A DNA stretch of 64,000 nt, from positions 62,001 through 126,000 of the forward strand of contig JAHHIF010000002.1 of NCBI GenBank assembly GCA_019358875.1. The letters are read 5' to 3'. The notes beneath the pieces are model-generated. The model saw only the letters and a program-made list of their open reading frames with translations. It did not search any database and was not told the origin of the DNA. The position numbers were made by a program, and so were the translations under genes. Of the stretch, positions 1 through 8,721 are shown piece after piece; positions within the stretch are counted from its first letter, which is position 1, and every line of letters begins with the position of its first letter. The DNA is from Symplocastrum torsivum CPER-KK1. GTDB lineage: Bacteria; Cyanobacteriota; Cyanobacteriia; Cyanobacteriales; Coleofasciculaceae.

Positions 1-2
1 CG

Positions 3-80
3 ATTGCTGGGCTTTTTATTGGGATACCAATGGCTTGGATCTATATCGCGATCATCGCTGGTTTCCTAGGTTCTCTTTAA
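3..80 (+). CDS. C-terminal fragment of a possible membrane protein (partial, 5' end outside window)
   Basis: Frame 3 is open from the left edge to a TAA at 78-80 and encodes about 25 mostly hydrophobic residues with one likely membrane-spanning stretch ending in GFLGSL. The other two frames give no sensible protein. It could be the tail of an integral membrane protein transcribed toward the kinase gene, but so short a piece cannot be assigned to a family and may be chance. Confidence 0.3.
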   Translation: MAGLFIGIPMAWIYIAIIAGFLGSL

Positions 81-245
81 AAACTCTGGGTTGGGAGATA
101 ATACACATGAACTTTGGGAGTTTTTTACCCCATCACCTCATTACCCCATCGTCAAGGATAGTTATTAGAAACCTACCCTTAAAAGGAGTAGGAAAGAGAA
201 TTCAGTTTCACTAAAGATATTTGGCTTAAAACCATCAAGAACCAA

Positions 246-1580
246 ATGCTAGAAGCAGGACAAATCTTACACGATCGCTATCAACTTAAACAAAAATTGG
301 GACAAAATGCAGGGCGTCAAACCTGGCTAGCAGAGGATTTGCAAGCCATTCCCGCCGCATTGGTGATTGTCAAGCTGCTGGCGTTTGGGGGTGAGGTGCA
401 GTGGGATGACTTGAAACTGTTTGAACGGGAAGCCCAGGTTCTCAAACAGCTCAATCATTCCCGGATTCCCAAGTACTATGATTATTTTTCAATTGATGAG
501 CGCTCTTTATGGTTTGGATTAGTCCAAGAATTTATTCCCGGTGCCTCTCTTAAGGAGTTGCTGAATCAGGGGAAACGGTTTACTGAAAAGCAAGTTCGCC
601 AAGTTGCGATCGATGTTTTGAATATTCTGATTTATCTGCATGAATTGAAGCCGCAGGTACTGCATCGGGATATTAAGCCGAGTAATTTGATTTTGGGTGA
701 GGATAAACAGGTCTACTTGGTTGATTTTGGAGCCGTTCAAGACCGAGCCGTCAAAGAGGGGGCAACGTTTACGGTAGTCGGAACCTATGGTTATGCACCA
801 ATGGAACAATTTGGCGGCAGGGCAGTTCCAGCATCTGACCTCTACGCACTGGGAGCCGGTTTAATTCATCTGCTCACAGGTACCGCTCCGGCTGACTTGC
901 CCCAAGATGATTTACGAATTCAGTTTAGCGACAAGGTAACCCTGACACCCAGCTTTAGCGAATGGCTGGAAAAACTCACCGAGCCATCCTTGAAACGTCG
1001 GTTTAGCACGGCTGACGAAGCCATGAAAGCTCTCAGCTTTGGTATTCAAACTCCTGAGAACGCGGCATTGTCTGCTCCTGTTAGTACTGGACGACTTCGC
1101 CCACCGTTTGGGACTCGCGTTCAGGTGAGTCAGTCTCCCGAACGGCTACGAATTGTCATCCCTGAACGTAGCCCAAGAGGTAAGCAAGGGCTTGTGCTGT
1201 TAGGCAGTTATGCTATGTTTGCGCTCGTTGGCATTCTCTGGATAGTGACTAATGTTGGAATCCCCTTAATTGGATTGCCATTTTTGACAGCCCTCTTGAT
1301 CTTCTCAATTAAATACACACAGTTTCGCCATCAACGCACTCAAGTTGACTTCAACCGCAATACGAGCCGTTTTGAACTGCAATGGCAATGGTTTAACTAC
1401 GTCATTACTCGCTATAAAGGGTCACTTTCAGACATTATGTATACGTGTTGCTACAGCAGCAAAGATGGCGCAAAAGTCCTGATTACGGGTATCGAACCCT
1501 ATTCCTTTGGTCACGGATTAACGGAACTGGAATGTGCTTGGTTGGCGCAAGAAATCCAAAGCTGGTTAAACCTTAAGTAA
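246..1580 (+). CDS. Serine/threonine protein kinase with C-terminal membrane segment
   Basis: A 444-residue Hanks-type kinase. Visible motifs are a degenerate glycine loop near residue 20 (LGQNAGRQ), the ATP-binding Lys in VIVKLL near 43, the catalytic loop HRDIKPSNLIL near 140, the DFG metal-binding motif (DFGAVQ), and an activation-segment end YAPMEQFGG. After the kinase domain (about 1-270), residues about 310-360 form one or two hydrophobic helices followed by a cytoplasmic tail of about 85 residues, so the kinase is probably membrane anchored. Cyanobacteria have many such kinases and the substrate cannot be inferred. Its 3' end overlaps the convergent gene by 8 bp (stops at 1578-1580 and 1573-1575). 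Confidence 0.9.
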   Translation: MLEAGQILHDRYQLKQKLGQNAGRQTWLAEDLQAIPAALVIVKLLAFGGEVQWDDLKLFEREAQVLKQLNHSRIPKYYDYFSIDERSLWFGLVQEFIPGASLKELLNQGKRFTEKQVRQVAIDVLNILIYLHELKPQVLHRDIKPSNLILGEDKQVYLVDFGAVQDRAVKEGATFTVVGTYGYAPMEQFGGRAVPASDLYALGAGLIHLLTGTAPADLPQDDLRIQFSDKVTLTPSFSEWLEKLTEPSLKRRFSTADEAMKALSFGIQTPENAALSAPVSTGRLRPPFGTRVQVSQSPERLRIVIPERSPRGKQGLVLLGSYAMFALVGILWIVTNVGIPLIGLPFLTALLIFSIKYTQFRHQRTQVDFNRNTSRFELQWQWFNYVITRYKGSLSDIMYTCCYSSKDGAKVLITGIEPYSFGHGLTELECAWLAQEIQSWLNLK

Positions 1581-3765
1581 AGACGGCTTCAGAACTACGG
1601 GGAACTGCCGCATTAACTAACGGTAACAATGGGCCGGCTTGGTCGGTACCATTCACCGCCAAGTCGCTGTGACATAGGTAAATCCGCTCACCAGCACGCC
1701 CCAATAAGTCTCGCAAAATCCGCTGCAACCGTTGACTATCCGCCGCGATTTTATCGTCTTCTGTCCAAGGGCGTCCTGACCACTCATGGAGAAATAAGTT
1801 AGCGCCAAACAGAGTCGCTGCACCGCCTTTGTCCCAGAGAGGAGAACCCGCATCAAGCCAGAAGTGCCAACGGTGGAAGCGGCGATTGGCACGGTATTGG
1901 AAGATGGTAGCTAGAGTGATGGTGTTATTCGCTGCTGGGGCAAGGCGACGAACGGGGTGAGGATTGGCGGTAACGGTACCACGACGCAGCAGTTGGATGA
2001 ACTGACCAATCGTTGTGTGGGCTGGGGTATCTTTCCTCGTTATCCCGGCTTGGCTTGCGGCATCAGAGGGCGTTTTCCGGAGGCGTCCATCGACTTCCCA
2101 GTAGTGTTGCGCGGTTTCCATCAGTTCCCGCAGTGCGGCTAACTGATCGTAGGGAAGGTTACTACCATTCCACAAGAATTTCTGAATTGCTCGGTCAAGA
2201 ACGACGACGCAGGAGGGAATCAGCCGTTGTTGTTGTTGCGATCGCTGTAATTCTAACCATTGCACAATCTCTGTATAAGCGGCTGTTGCACGATGCCCCA
2301 ATCTGTCCCAACGGGGAAAAGATTCCACGGGTAGCAAGTTGGGTTGTTCTAGGTTAGGGGAATAGCAGTAATCAGCGAGTAATCCTGCACGAACTGGGTC
2401 AATATGAGGTGTGGTGATCGGTGATTCCCCCTCGTCTAGCGGTACCTCTTGCTTGCGACTTAGAACCACCAGCATTTCGGCAACGGCATCCCGGTCAACT
2501 AAGCGTCCTAAACTCGGATAAACCAGGGCTAAGAGCGTTAGGAGGGCACGAATCATTGGCGAACTGATCAGGGGACGCTGGTCGTTCAGCGGTTCTACGG
2601 CTATGTTATGACTGGTGAGGATTTCGGTGAGTGTATAGCGTGCGATCGCATCTAAACCAGGAGCAATAACCGCAATTTCTCCGGGTTGCACTTGTCCCGA
2701 TTGTACGCCTTCAATAATCACCTCAGCCGTCTGCCTTAACAGTGCGGCACGAGAGGTGGTTTGCATGGACTGTAATGACTCCGGTAGTGTAGACAAAATC
2801 ACTGAGTCGCTGACTAAATCTACAGCAATACCTCCTAAAGGTTCTGCTAGGGAACCAATCGGTAGTGTATCCAAGCTTTCAATCTGGCAACGTCCTGCCA
2901 AGCCCTCCAGGTAGTTGGGGTCAGCATTCAAGCCCAAGCGTACCTTACCATCAGGGTTGTAGGTAAATGCGCCAACCGCTCCTTGGTCTAAGAGAAGCTC
3001 AAATAAGTCGCGTGCGATCGCAGGATAATCATCTACATCATCGGCTAGTATCGCTTGACATCGCTGTCGCAAATGCTGCTGATACGTTGCATCTTGCAAC
3101 AGTTCAGACCAATACAAGTCGCAAATTATTCCATACGTCAGAAACCCCTGATCGAGACACCAACGCCGCCAGTTCAGGAGCATCTGTCCAATACACTCCC
3201 AAAGTTCCGGTGTCCCCTGATCCTCCAGGAAACCCGCTTCGAGAAGGCTTGGAATATCCTCAACGGCTGTCCCACTCACCGCCGCCAACTGCAACAAGTC
3301 CAAAATCCGACGCACTTTCGCATCCTCATTCGCCCCTGGTAGCTGTGTTCCCCAGCGTTCCAACTCAGCCTGCCACAACTGGGTTGCCAACTCTTGCTCG
3401 GTTTCGGGACGTAGCCGCAAGGGAAACTGTGCCCTGAGATTCAACCGCTGAATTAATAGCGGCCAAAATAGCATCACCTCATCCTGAAAAAAACCTAATG
3501 GTGTTTTAGACAGTATTGGGTACCGTCCTTGGATTGCCATTGTCAACCGATCAGCCAAATCCCGCCGGGTATCGTCATTGGCCGCAAATACTAATATTCC
3601 TGGGGCAAGCCTTTTGTCGCGACGGCTCATCCGCGAGAAGGGACGAGAAAGCGATCGTGACTTACCGATGTCCGCTTCAATCCATTGGCAAAATTGACTC
3701 ACAAGGCGAGTTGTCTTGCCACTGCGCGTTGCTCCAGTTATCCAATGTGAATGTTGAAGCACCAA
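1573..3765 (-). CDS. Large Walker-A ATPase, UvrD/AddB-helicase-like ('recombinase family' protein)
   Basis: A 730-residue protein starting with a P-loop almost at its N terminus (ITGATRSGKTTRL, residues about 8-20). The next part (QGRYPILSKTPLGFFQDEVMLFWPLLI) and the C-terminal region resemble the helicase-like proteins usually annotated in cyanobacteria as recombinase family, related to the UvrD/AddB superfamily. No full nuclease motif was found by eye, so a nucleic-acid ATPase role is family inference. The gene is divergent from pxcA and converges on the kinase gene, with an 8-bp overlap of the two 3' ends. Short plus-strand ORFs inside it are shadows. Confidence 0.65.
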   Translation of the reverse strand: MVLQHSHWITGATRSGKTTRLVSQFCQWIEADIGKSRSLSRPFSRMSRRDKRLAPGILVFAANDDTRRDLADRLTMAIQGRYPILSKTPLGFFQDEVMLFWPLLIQRLNLRAQFPLRLRPETEQELATQLWQAELERWGTQLPGANEDAKVRRILDLLQLAAVSGTAVEDIPSLLEAGFLEDQGTPELWECIGQMLLNWRRWCLDQGFLTYGIICDLYWSELLQDATYQQHLRQRCQAILADDVDDYPAIARDLFELLLDQGAVGAFTYNPDGKVRLGLNADPNYLEGLAGRCQIESLDTLPIGSLAEPLGGIAVDLVSDSVILSTLPESLQSMQTTSRAALLRQTAEVIIEGVQSGQVQPGEIAVIAPGLDAIARYTLTEILTSHNIAVEPLNDQRPLISSPMIRALLTLLALVYPSLGRLVDRDAVAEMLVVLSRKQEVPLDEGESPITTPHIDPVRAGLLADYCYSPNLEQPNLLPVESFPRWDRLGHRATAAYTEIVQWLELQRSQQQQRLIPSCVVVLDRAIQKFLWNGSNLPYDQLAALRELMETAQHYWEVDGRLRKTPSDAASQAGITRKDTPAHTTIGQFIQLLRRGTVTANPHPVRRLAPAANNTITLATIFQYRANRRFHRWHFWLDAGSPLWDKGGAATLFGANLFLHEWSGRPWTEDDKIAADSQRLQRILRDLLGRAGERIYLCHSDLAVNGTDQAGPLLPLVNAAVPRSSEAVFT

Positions 3766-3789
3766 TCTCTTTTGTGTAAATCTGTTAAC

Positions 3790-3807
3790 ATACCACGTAC
3801 ATGGTAT
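3790..3807. promoter_or_regulatory. Inverted repeat between divergent promoters
   Basis: ATACCA (3790-3795) and TGGTAT (3802-3807) form a perfect 6-bp inverted repeat with a 6-bp spacer. It lies in the short gap between the minus-strand ATPase gene and pxcA. The position suits an operator, but no regulator can be named and a chance occurrence is possible. Confidence 0.25.
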
Positions 3808-3877
3808 CTAAAATCTCTGGCATTACAGAATGTCAGAACTTACCGGAATTACCTTCTATTTTGAAACCTTTGTTTCG

Positions 3878-5254
3878 ATGAAGCTAAACTTTCTCTTCCG
3901 TACTGCCAATCGATGGTTCTCCGATACACCAGAAAGAGCCTTAGACCAAGCTTACAAAGCTGCCTTAATGATTAAAGTCATTGAAGATGAGCATTTTAAT
4001 GGCAAAAAAATATCCGCTGAATCTGCTAACTACGGCGATAGTGTAATTTCCTATTTCGAGTCAGAGCTAAAGAAATACTTGAAAACTGTCAAATTTAGAC
4101 TGGCAGAATTTCGAGGCAGTCGCTCTATTTTCAGCAATTCTGAGCAAAGAATGCTGAATGCCAATCGTACAGATACATTTAATAATTCTAGTCAATATTA
4201 TTCTAATGAACTCAATGAAAAACAGTCAATTATTTTTGAAAAACTGAATTTCATTGATGAAATAATCAGTAAGTATATAGAAAAGAAATCTCCTATACCT
4301 TCGGCTTCTTTAATCCCAATACCTCAACCCAAAGCCAATCAAGTTATCCAAACTAGCTCCAATCAACTTGTTACTGACCAAACCCCTAAACAACCCAAGT
4401 CTTTGCAAAAAGAAGCTGTAACCAAAAGGGGTGTAGTAACTAATGTTGAGACGGTTTCTGACAAGACAGGTGTATTACCCAGGTCAATTTTAAGGACATT
4501 TAATAGAATTCAGAGTGAATTAGATCCCAAAGCTGAAGAAGAAGTCGTTAAAAATTTCCGCAACTCTAAACTTAAAACAATAATTTCCCTTAAATTTATC
4601 CTTACCTTAATTATTGTTCCCATTCTAACCCATCAAGTCACAAAAACCTTAATTGTTGGTCCGGCTGTTGACCACTTCAGAAGCGATAACAACCCAGTTA
4701 TCTTCTTAAACCTTGATATGGAAGAGGAAGCTTTTGTTGAATTGCAGCGGTTTGAAGAAGAACTAAAGTTTAAGAGTTTGCTAGGTTTTTCTCCTGAACT
4801 GTCTCAAGAGAAAAGGGAAGAGCAAGTGAGAGAAAAAGCCGTTGAAATGGCAAAAGAATATAGAGATCGAAGTGCCAATGCTATTAAAAATATTTTCTCA
4901 GATCTCCTTTCCCTTGCCGCGTTTGGTTTGGTTATTTTTAGCAGTAGGCAAGATATTATAGTTTTAAAATCTTTTATGGATGATATTGTTTATGGTCTCA
5001 GTGATAGTGCCAAGGCGTTTATCATTATCTTGTTTACTGATATGTTTGTGGGGTTCCACTCACCTCATGGCTGGGAAGTCATCCTTGAAGGTGTATCCAA
5101 ACATCTAGGAATTCCAGAAAGCCGAGATTTCATATTTTTGTTTATTGCAACGTTCCCAGTTATTTTGGATTCGGTTATTAAGTACTGGATTTTCCGCTAT
5201 CTAAATCGGGTGTCACCTTCGGCAGTGGCTACTTATCGCAATATGAATGAATAA
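3878..5254 (+). CDS. pxcA: PxcA/CemA-family proton extrusion protein
   Basis: The N-terminal motif with TPERALDQAYKAAL and IEDEHFNGKKIS is typical of cyanobacterial PxcA, the homologue of chloroplast CemA. The C-terminal half holds the CemA membrane domain: a hydrophobic helix near LKFILTLIIVPILTHQV, a charged stretch, then helices at SLAAFGLVIFSS, AFIIILFTDMFVGFHSPHGW and FIFLFIATFPVILDSVIKYW. Known role in Synechocystis: light-dependent proton extrusion at the cytoplasmic membrane. The frame is open to an ATG at 3830 (474 residues), but the ATG at 3878 starts MKLNFLFRTANRWF, where homologues usually begin, so that start is preferred (458 residues). A Lys/Gln/Pro-rich linker separates the two conserved parts. 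Confidence 0.88.
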   Translation: MKLNFLFRTANRWFSDTPERALDQAYKAALMIKVIEDEHFNGKKISAESANYGDSVISYFESELKKYLKTVKFRLAEFRGSRSIFSNSEQRMLNANRTDTFNNSSQYYSNELNEKQSIIFEKLNFIDEIISKYIEKKSPIPSASLIPIPQPKANQVIQTSSNQLVTDQTPKQPKSLQKEAVTKRGVVTNVETVSDKTGVLPRSILRTFNRIQSELDPKAEEEVVKNFRNSKLKTIISLKFILTLIIVPILTHQVTKTLIVGPAVDHFRSDNNPVIFLNLDMEEEAFVELQRFEEELKFKSLLGFSPELSQEKREEQVREKAVEMAKEYRDRSANAIKNIFSDLLSLAAFGLVIFSSRQDIIVLKSFMDDIVYGLSDSAKAFIIILFTDMFVGFHSPHGWEVILEGVSKHLGIPESRDFIFLFIATFPVILDSVIKYWIFRYLNRVSPSAVATYRNMNE

Positions 5255-5327
5255 GGATAAGCTGGTAATGCTCATAAACCGTTGACTAATTCTTTTTAAG
5301 TCAGTGCCATTCCGCTTAGATGGTCAG

Positions 5328-5666
5328 TCAGTAATTATTGGAACTTTGTTTTTGAAGAATATCACCACTGATTGACTCTGAGTTTTGTTGCAAAACTTCA
5401 GCCATACTCTTATAAATTAAAGCTTTGAGAATTGACTGTTCCTCTGGACAACGGTAGAGAATGGTAGGGTCTTCCGGTAAGTCTTTCATACCCTCAATAA
5501 TTGTATAGTAATTGGGAATTTGGTTGAGGACGCAATTAATCAACTTATGCCGCCATTGCTGGATTGAAAAGGCTGCTTGATAGGGTTGTTTAAGACAATC
5601 TTCTAAGACACTGTCAACTTCTTTAATTACTAAATGCAAGGTTAAGTTAATTAACTTAGGAAGCAT
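5328..5666 (-). CDS. Small hypothetical protein, possibly ComFB-like
   Basis: A 112-residue protein. The central part (WRHKLINCVLNQIPNYYTIIEG) has the spacing of ComFB-type proteins, where a helix leads into an (A/V)LN.(L/I)P..Y motif, so a distant relationship to the late-competence ComFB family is possible. Cyanobacterial ComFB relatives bind cyclic dinucleotides, but nothing here proves that for this copy. No signal peptide or membrane segment is visible. It lies between pxcA (convergent) and a DUF1830-like gene on the same strand. Confidence 0.5.
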   Translation of the reverse strand: MLPKLINLTLHLVIKEVDSVLEDCLKQPYQAAFSIQQWRHKLINCVLNQIPNYYTIIEGMKDLPEDPTILYRCPEEQSILKALIYKSMAEVLQQNSESISGDILQKQSSNNY

Positions 5667-5770
5667 TCATTACCTCAAGTTTCAATGATTTAGTTTTGAT
5701 TTGTATGATGATTGTTCTGGAGCCTTCCCTAGGTCGTAATAGCTAAAAATAGAAATTTATTAGCACTGAC

Positions 5771-6025
5771 TCAGCCTTCAGTAACACTAAGTTGTTGGCA
5801 AGGAATAAAAGAACTGTTAGTCTTTGTGCAAACTTCTAAAAAACCTTCTAGCCCAGCATCAAACATCTCACGCTGACCAGGAAAGATAACTCGCTCAAAA
5901 TTAAACTTGGGACTATTTGTAATTCGGATAACTTGAACTTGACTAGTGGTGTTGATGTAGAAACATAAAATTTTGCGATCACTTTTAAAAGCGGTGGCTT
6001 TCTCAGAGGCAGTAAGTATCGACAT
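5771..6025 (-). CDS. DUF1830-like small protein
   Basis: The core KILCFYINTTSQVQVIRI, then FERVIFPGQ and a terminal CQQLSVTEG, follows the cyanobacterial DUF1830 pattern (ILC.Y.N.T...Q...I, FERV.FPGQ, terminal L.V.EG). The family has no established function. The frame stays open to an ATG at 6082 (103 residues), but the family core starts just after the ATG at 6025, which gives 84 residues and is preferred. Confidence 0.7.
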   Translation of the reverse strand: MSILTASEKATAFKSDRKILCFYINTTSQVQVIRITNSPKFNFERVIFPGQREMFDAGLEGFLEVCTKTNSSFIPCQQLSVTEG

Positions 6026-6082
6026 CAGAGTTCTGGTGAGAGTGAGTAGAAGAAAGCACCTGGGAGATAGACCGATAGGCAA

Positions 6083-6467
6083 GTTAGGTAGCAGTTGGCG
6101 TAGAAGACATACACATTAAAAGGTCTACCGTTTACATTTGTTCGGTACTCCCAGGTATGGCATAGGAGTTGGTCATTAAAAAGATAACTATTTCTGTATG
6201 CGTTGCACTTCTACCTAGCAACAGAACTAATGTTAACTATCTGTGTAACCTCAGTTACAACGCAGCCGAGGGAGGGAAGGTTATCTATGAAGATTTTAAT
6301 TTTCTACACAACAACATTACTGCTCCTCAGCCTAGCTGCCCATCGTTTCGCGATAATGCATTAAAGTACAAACAGCTAATTCCTTACTACTCTCTCAATT
6401 GGGTAGTGTATGAAGGAAGCAAACTCTTTATGATCACCTCAAGTCAAAAGAATATTCAAGGTTTAAT
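6083..6467. other. Intergenic region upstream of the PAS-Crp regulator
   Basis: This 385-bp stretch has no convincing gene. A 100-codon frame starting at a TTG (6169) and running into the next start was judged spurious. The region holds one strong palindrome at 6244-6259, described separately, with a -10-like TATCTA at 6282-6287. Transcription starting there would leave a leader of about 170 nt. Confidence 0.5.
6244..6259 (+). promoter_or_regulatory. NtcA/Crp-family binding-site candidate
   Basis: TGTAAC (6244-6249) and GTTACA (6254-6259) form a perfect 6-bp inverted repeat around CTCA. It contains the exact NtcA consensus GTA-N8-TAC (6245-6258). A -10-like TATCTA follows 23 bp after the TAC, close to the 22-bp spacing known for NtcA-activated promoters. 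It precedes a Crp/Fnr-family gene, so NtcA control or autoregulation are both plausible. Confidence 0.45.
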
Positions 6468-7643
6468 ATGAACGTGGATATGTTTGCTAAGCAAGTACAA
6501 GCCATTCACTGGCGCTTAGCTGATATGTACCGAGGCGCAGATGGTGCGCTACAGCCAACATCAGATTTACTGCTACCCGTTGCCTTCAAAGAACTCGGTA
6601 CAGCCTCAGAAGCACTACAGGTAGCTGCAGAACAACTGCTTGAGCAGACTGAAAAACTAGCCACAACACGAGCGCAGGTTGAAGCAGAACGGCAACGCTA
6701 CAAAGAACTCTTTGAGTTCATGCCAAATGCTTACTTGGTAACCGATGACCAAGGGAAAATTCTGGAAGCTAATCGTGCTGCGGCTACTCTCCTCAACATT
6801 GAGCAATCATTTCTACCTGGTAAACTGCTTGTTAGCTTCATTCCTCCCCAAGAACGTCGGACATTTCGCAACAAGCTTCTCCAGATGCATCGGTCTGAAT
6901 GGGTACAGGAGTGGGCACTGAGTCTACAACCCCGTCATGGTGAAGCCTTTGAGGCGACTGTGAATATATCCGTTGTTCGCGAGGTTCTAGACCAGGCGGT
7001 TACCCTGCATTGGATAGTACGGGACATCAGCGAGCGCAAGCGGGCACTTAAGGCGCTTAATACTAGTGAGTATGACTCTTACCATGATCGTCCTTGGCAT
7101 TGCTATTCCAAAGGTGAGCTGATTCACCTAGAACCTTCGCTGTTGTACATTGTTCGTCAAGGTCTGGTAAAGCTAAGCACAATGAGCGAAAGCGGCGACG
7201 AGATATTGATGGGGTTGGTCGGGTCATCAATGCCTTTTGGCTCTAGCCTGACCTCACTGCCGATATACCAAGCCATTGCATTTTCGGATGAAGTTCAGTT
7301 AGTTAACATTTCCCTATCAGAAATTGCAGGTTCTCCTCATCTTACTCAAGCTCTTTTGTCGCATATCAACGCACGCTTACGGCAAACTGAATTACTTTTA
7401 GCCATTGCTGGAAAGCGACAAGTGAAAGACCGTCTATATCACCTATTGCAGTTGTTAAAAAAGGAAATTGGTCAAAGTGTTAGTCAAGGTACTCGTTTGA
7501 CTGTTCGGATAACGCATCAGGACTTAGCAGATGCCTGCTGCACGACGAGGGTGACAATCACACGATTGCTTAGTAAGTTCCGCCAAGAAGGTAAGATTAC
7601 TTTTGATTCTAAGCAGCACATGATTATAAAGAATGAAATTTAA
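6468..7643 (+). CDS. PAS-domain Crp/Fnr-family transcriptional regulator
   Basis: A 391-residue fusion. Residues about 45-85 form a helical, coiled-coil-like stretch rich in Glu/Gln. About 85-190 is a PAS domain (ELFEFMPNAYLVTDDQGKILEANRAA, ending WIVRDISERKRA). About 210-300 resembles the Crp effector beta-roll, though it is degenerate and lacks an obvious cAMP-binding signature. About 330-391 is a Crp-type winged helix (THQDLADACCTTRVTITRLL). Gly, His or Cys ligands for a metal or flavin cannot be assigned. The signal is therefore unknown, with redox, light or small-molecule sensing through PAS all possible. Confidence 0.85.
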   Translation: MNVDMFAKQVQAIHWRLADMYRGADGALQPTSDLLLPVAFKELGTASEALQVAAEQLLEQTEKLATTRAQVEAERQRYKELFEFMPNAYLVTDDQGKILEANRAAATLLNIEQSFLPGKLLVSFIPPQERRTFRNKLLQMHRSEWVQEWALSLQPRHGEAFEATVNISVVREVLDQAVTLHWIVRDISERKRALKALNTSEYDSYHDRPWHCYSKGELIHLEPSLLYIVRQGLVKLSTMSESGDEILMGLVGSSMPFGSSLTSLPIYQAIAFSDEVQLVNISLSEIAGSPHLTQALLSHINARLRQTELLLAIAGKRQVKDRLYHLLQLLKKEIGQSVSQGTRLTVRITHQDLADACCTTRVTITRLLSKFRQEGKITFDSKQHMIIKNEI

Positions 7644-7673
7644 CGGAAGTGCTTGTTATCTGTGAACCGTTAA
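7640..7673 (+). terminator. Hairpin at the end of the PAS-Crp gene
   Basis: TTAACGG (7640-7646) and CCGTTAA (7667-7673) are a perfect 7-bp inverted repeat with a 20-nt loop, and the first arm includes the stop codon. There is no T-run, so it is at best a weak terminator or mRNA-end structure. Confidence 0.25.
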
Positions 7674-7889
7674 CAGGTCATAGTTAACAAGCCTCTGAGT
7701 GTTCTTCTATACAGATTTATATGACTAATTTTATCCTTTAGATAGATGGACTTGTACAGAAAGCAAATCTCTAGATAGAGTTAAAACAAATGAGCTTTTA
7801 ACTAAAACTATAAATATAGGATTTCCTAAGTACTCAGTCTCGCTAGGAAAGGCTAAATATTTTCTAAATTTGAATAGAAGGAGTTCAAC

Positions 7890-8144
7890 ATGCCTGGTCA
7901 AATGTGTTGGTTACCTGTTCTTGGAGCAGGTGAAGAAAAGGTCTTACACTTACGGAATTATCCCAATGAACCTTGGAAACCTTACACAGCTTGTTCAAGC
8001 TATTTCGTTTCTGACTACACGATACCACAGGGTTCTAAAGGATGGGCAACCTATCAAAGACTAATTAAGAATGGCTGGACTATAGTGCCCAATGCCCAAG
8101 CCTATAGTTTACAAAAATCAGCAAAACTCGAATTGAAAGTCTAG
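7890..8144 (+). CDS. Small hypothetical protein (84 aa)
   Basis: An AGAAGGAG Shine-Dalgarno sequence sits 6 nt before the ATG at 7890, which supports this frame over an overlapping one starting at 7870. The product is aromatic-rich (7 Trp or Tyr in the middle third), with two internal Cys and no signal peptide or membrane helix. No family is recognised. It is monocistronic, with about 245 bp of AT-rich upstream sequence. Confidence 0.6.
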   Translation: MPGQMCWLPVLGAGEEKVLHLRNYPNEPWKPYTACSSYFVSDYTIPQGSKGWATYQRLIKNGWTIVPNAQAYSLQKSAKLELKV

Positions 8145-8277
8145 TTCCTACTGTTTGTGTCAAAAAGCTTTGCCTTCAAGAAAACGTTAAGCTGCTTATT
8201 TGACACAGGAGAGGATTAGCGCAAGGAAATAATAGGCGATCGCAAAAACCAAATAAGTAAAAGGAGGTTGAAAATCA

Positions 8278-8487
8278 ATGAATCCAAGTTTAATAGCAAC
8301 ACCAAAATTTACAAGGAATCAAAGAATCCGCTTTGCTGGCAGCTTAGGCAAAATCAAAAGCTATCAGCCTGGTTCAAATACCTGGACTTATGTTGTTGAG
8401 ATGGAGATGGAACAAAACCCTGATTTTGATAGAGTTGGCAACGAGGCAAGCATTCTCCTCGATGAAGCAGACATTAATGGGTATTAA
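8278..8487 (+). CDS. Small hypothetical protein (69 aa)
   Basis: The start is fixed by AAAGGAGG about 9 nt upstream of the ATG. The protein reads as a small beta-rich domain: RIRFAGSLGKIKSY, then WTYVVEMEME and a final ILLDEADI. This resembles the short SH3-barrel-like proteins found in many cyanobacteria, but no function is known. It follows the 84-aa gene by 133 bp and may be cotranscribed. Confidence 0.6.
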   Translation: MNPSLIATPKFTRNQRIRFAGSLGKIKSYQPGSNTWTYVVEMEMEQNPDFDRVGNEASILLDEADINGY

Positions 8488-8721
8488 AAAAAGGCAGAGG
8501 GCAGAAGGAACAAAGGCTGATACTTTCTACTTTTGGCTCCGTTGTTAACGGGTTACTTATTTCTGCTGCGCTGCACGAGGCTTCTCACTTAATCGCTTAC
8601 GTTATCAACTTGCATTCTCTAAGTTTTCTCCTAAAATCTGGATGATGGGACACCATGATACATTGGTGGTGTTGGGCAATACGCTGCGTCCATAGCTGTA
8701 GGTCAGATTTAGGAGACAAAG

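Noticed and set aside
6169..6471. 100-codon plus-strand frame before the PAS-Crp gene
   Set aside because: TTG start, no family likeness, and it covers the NtcA-like palindrome and likely promoter.
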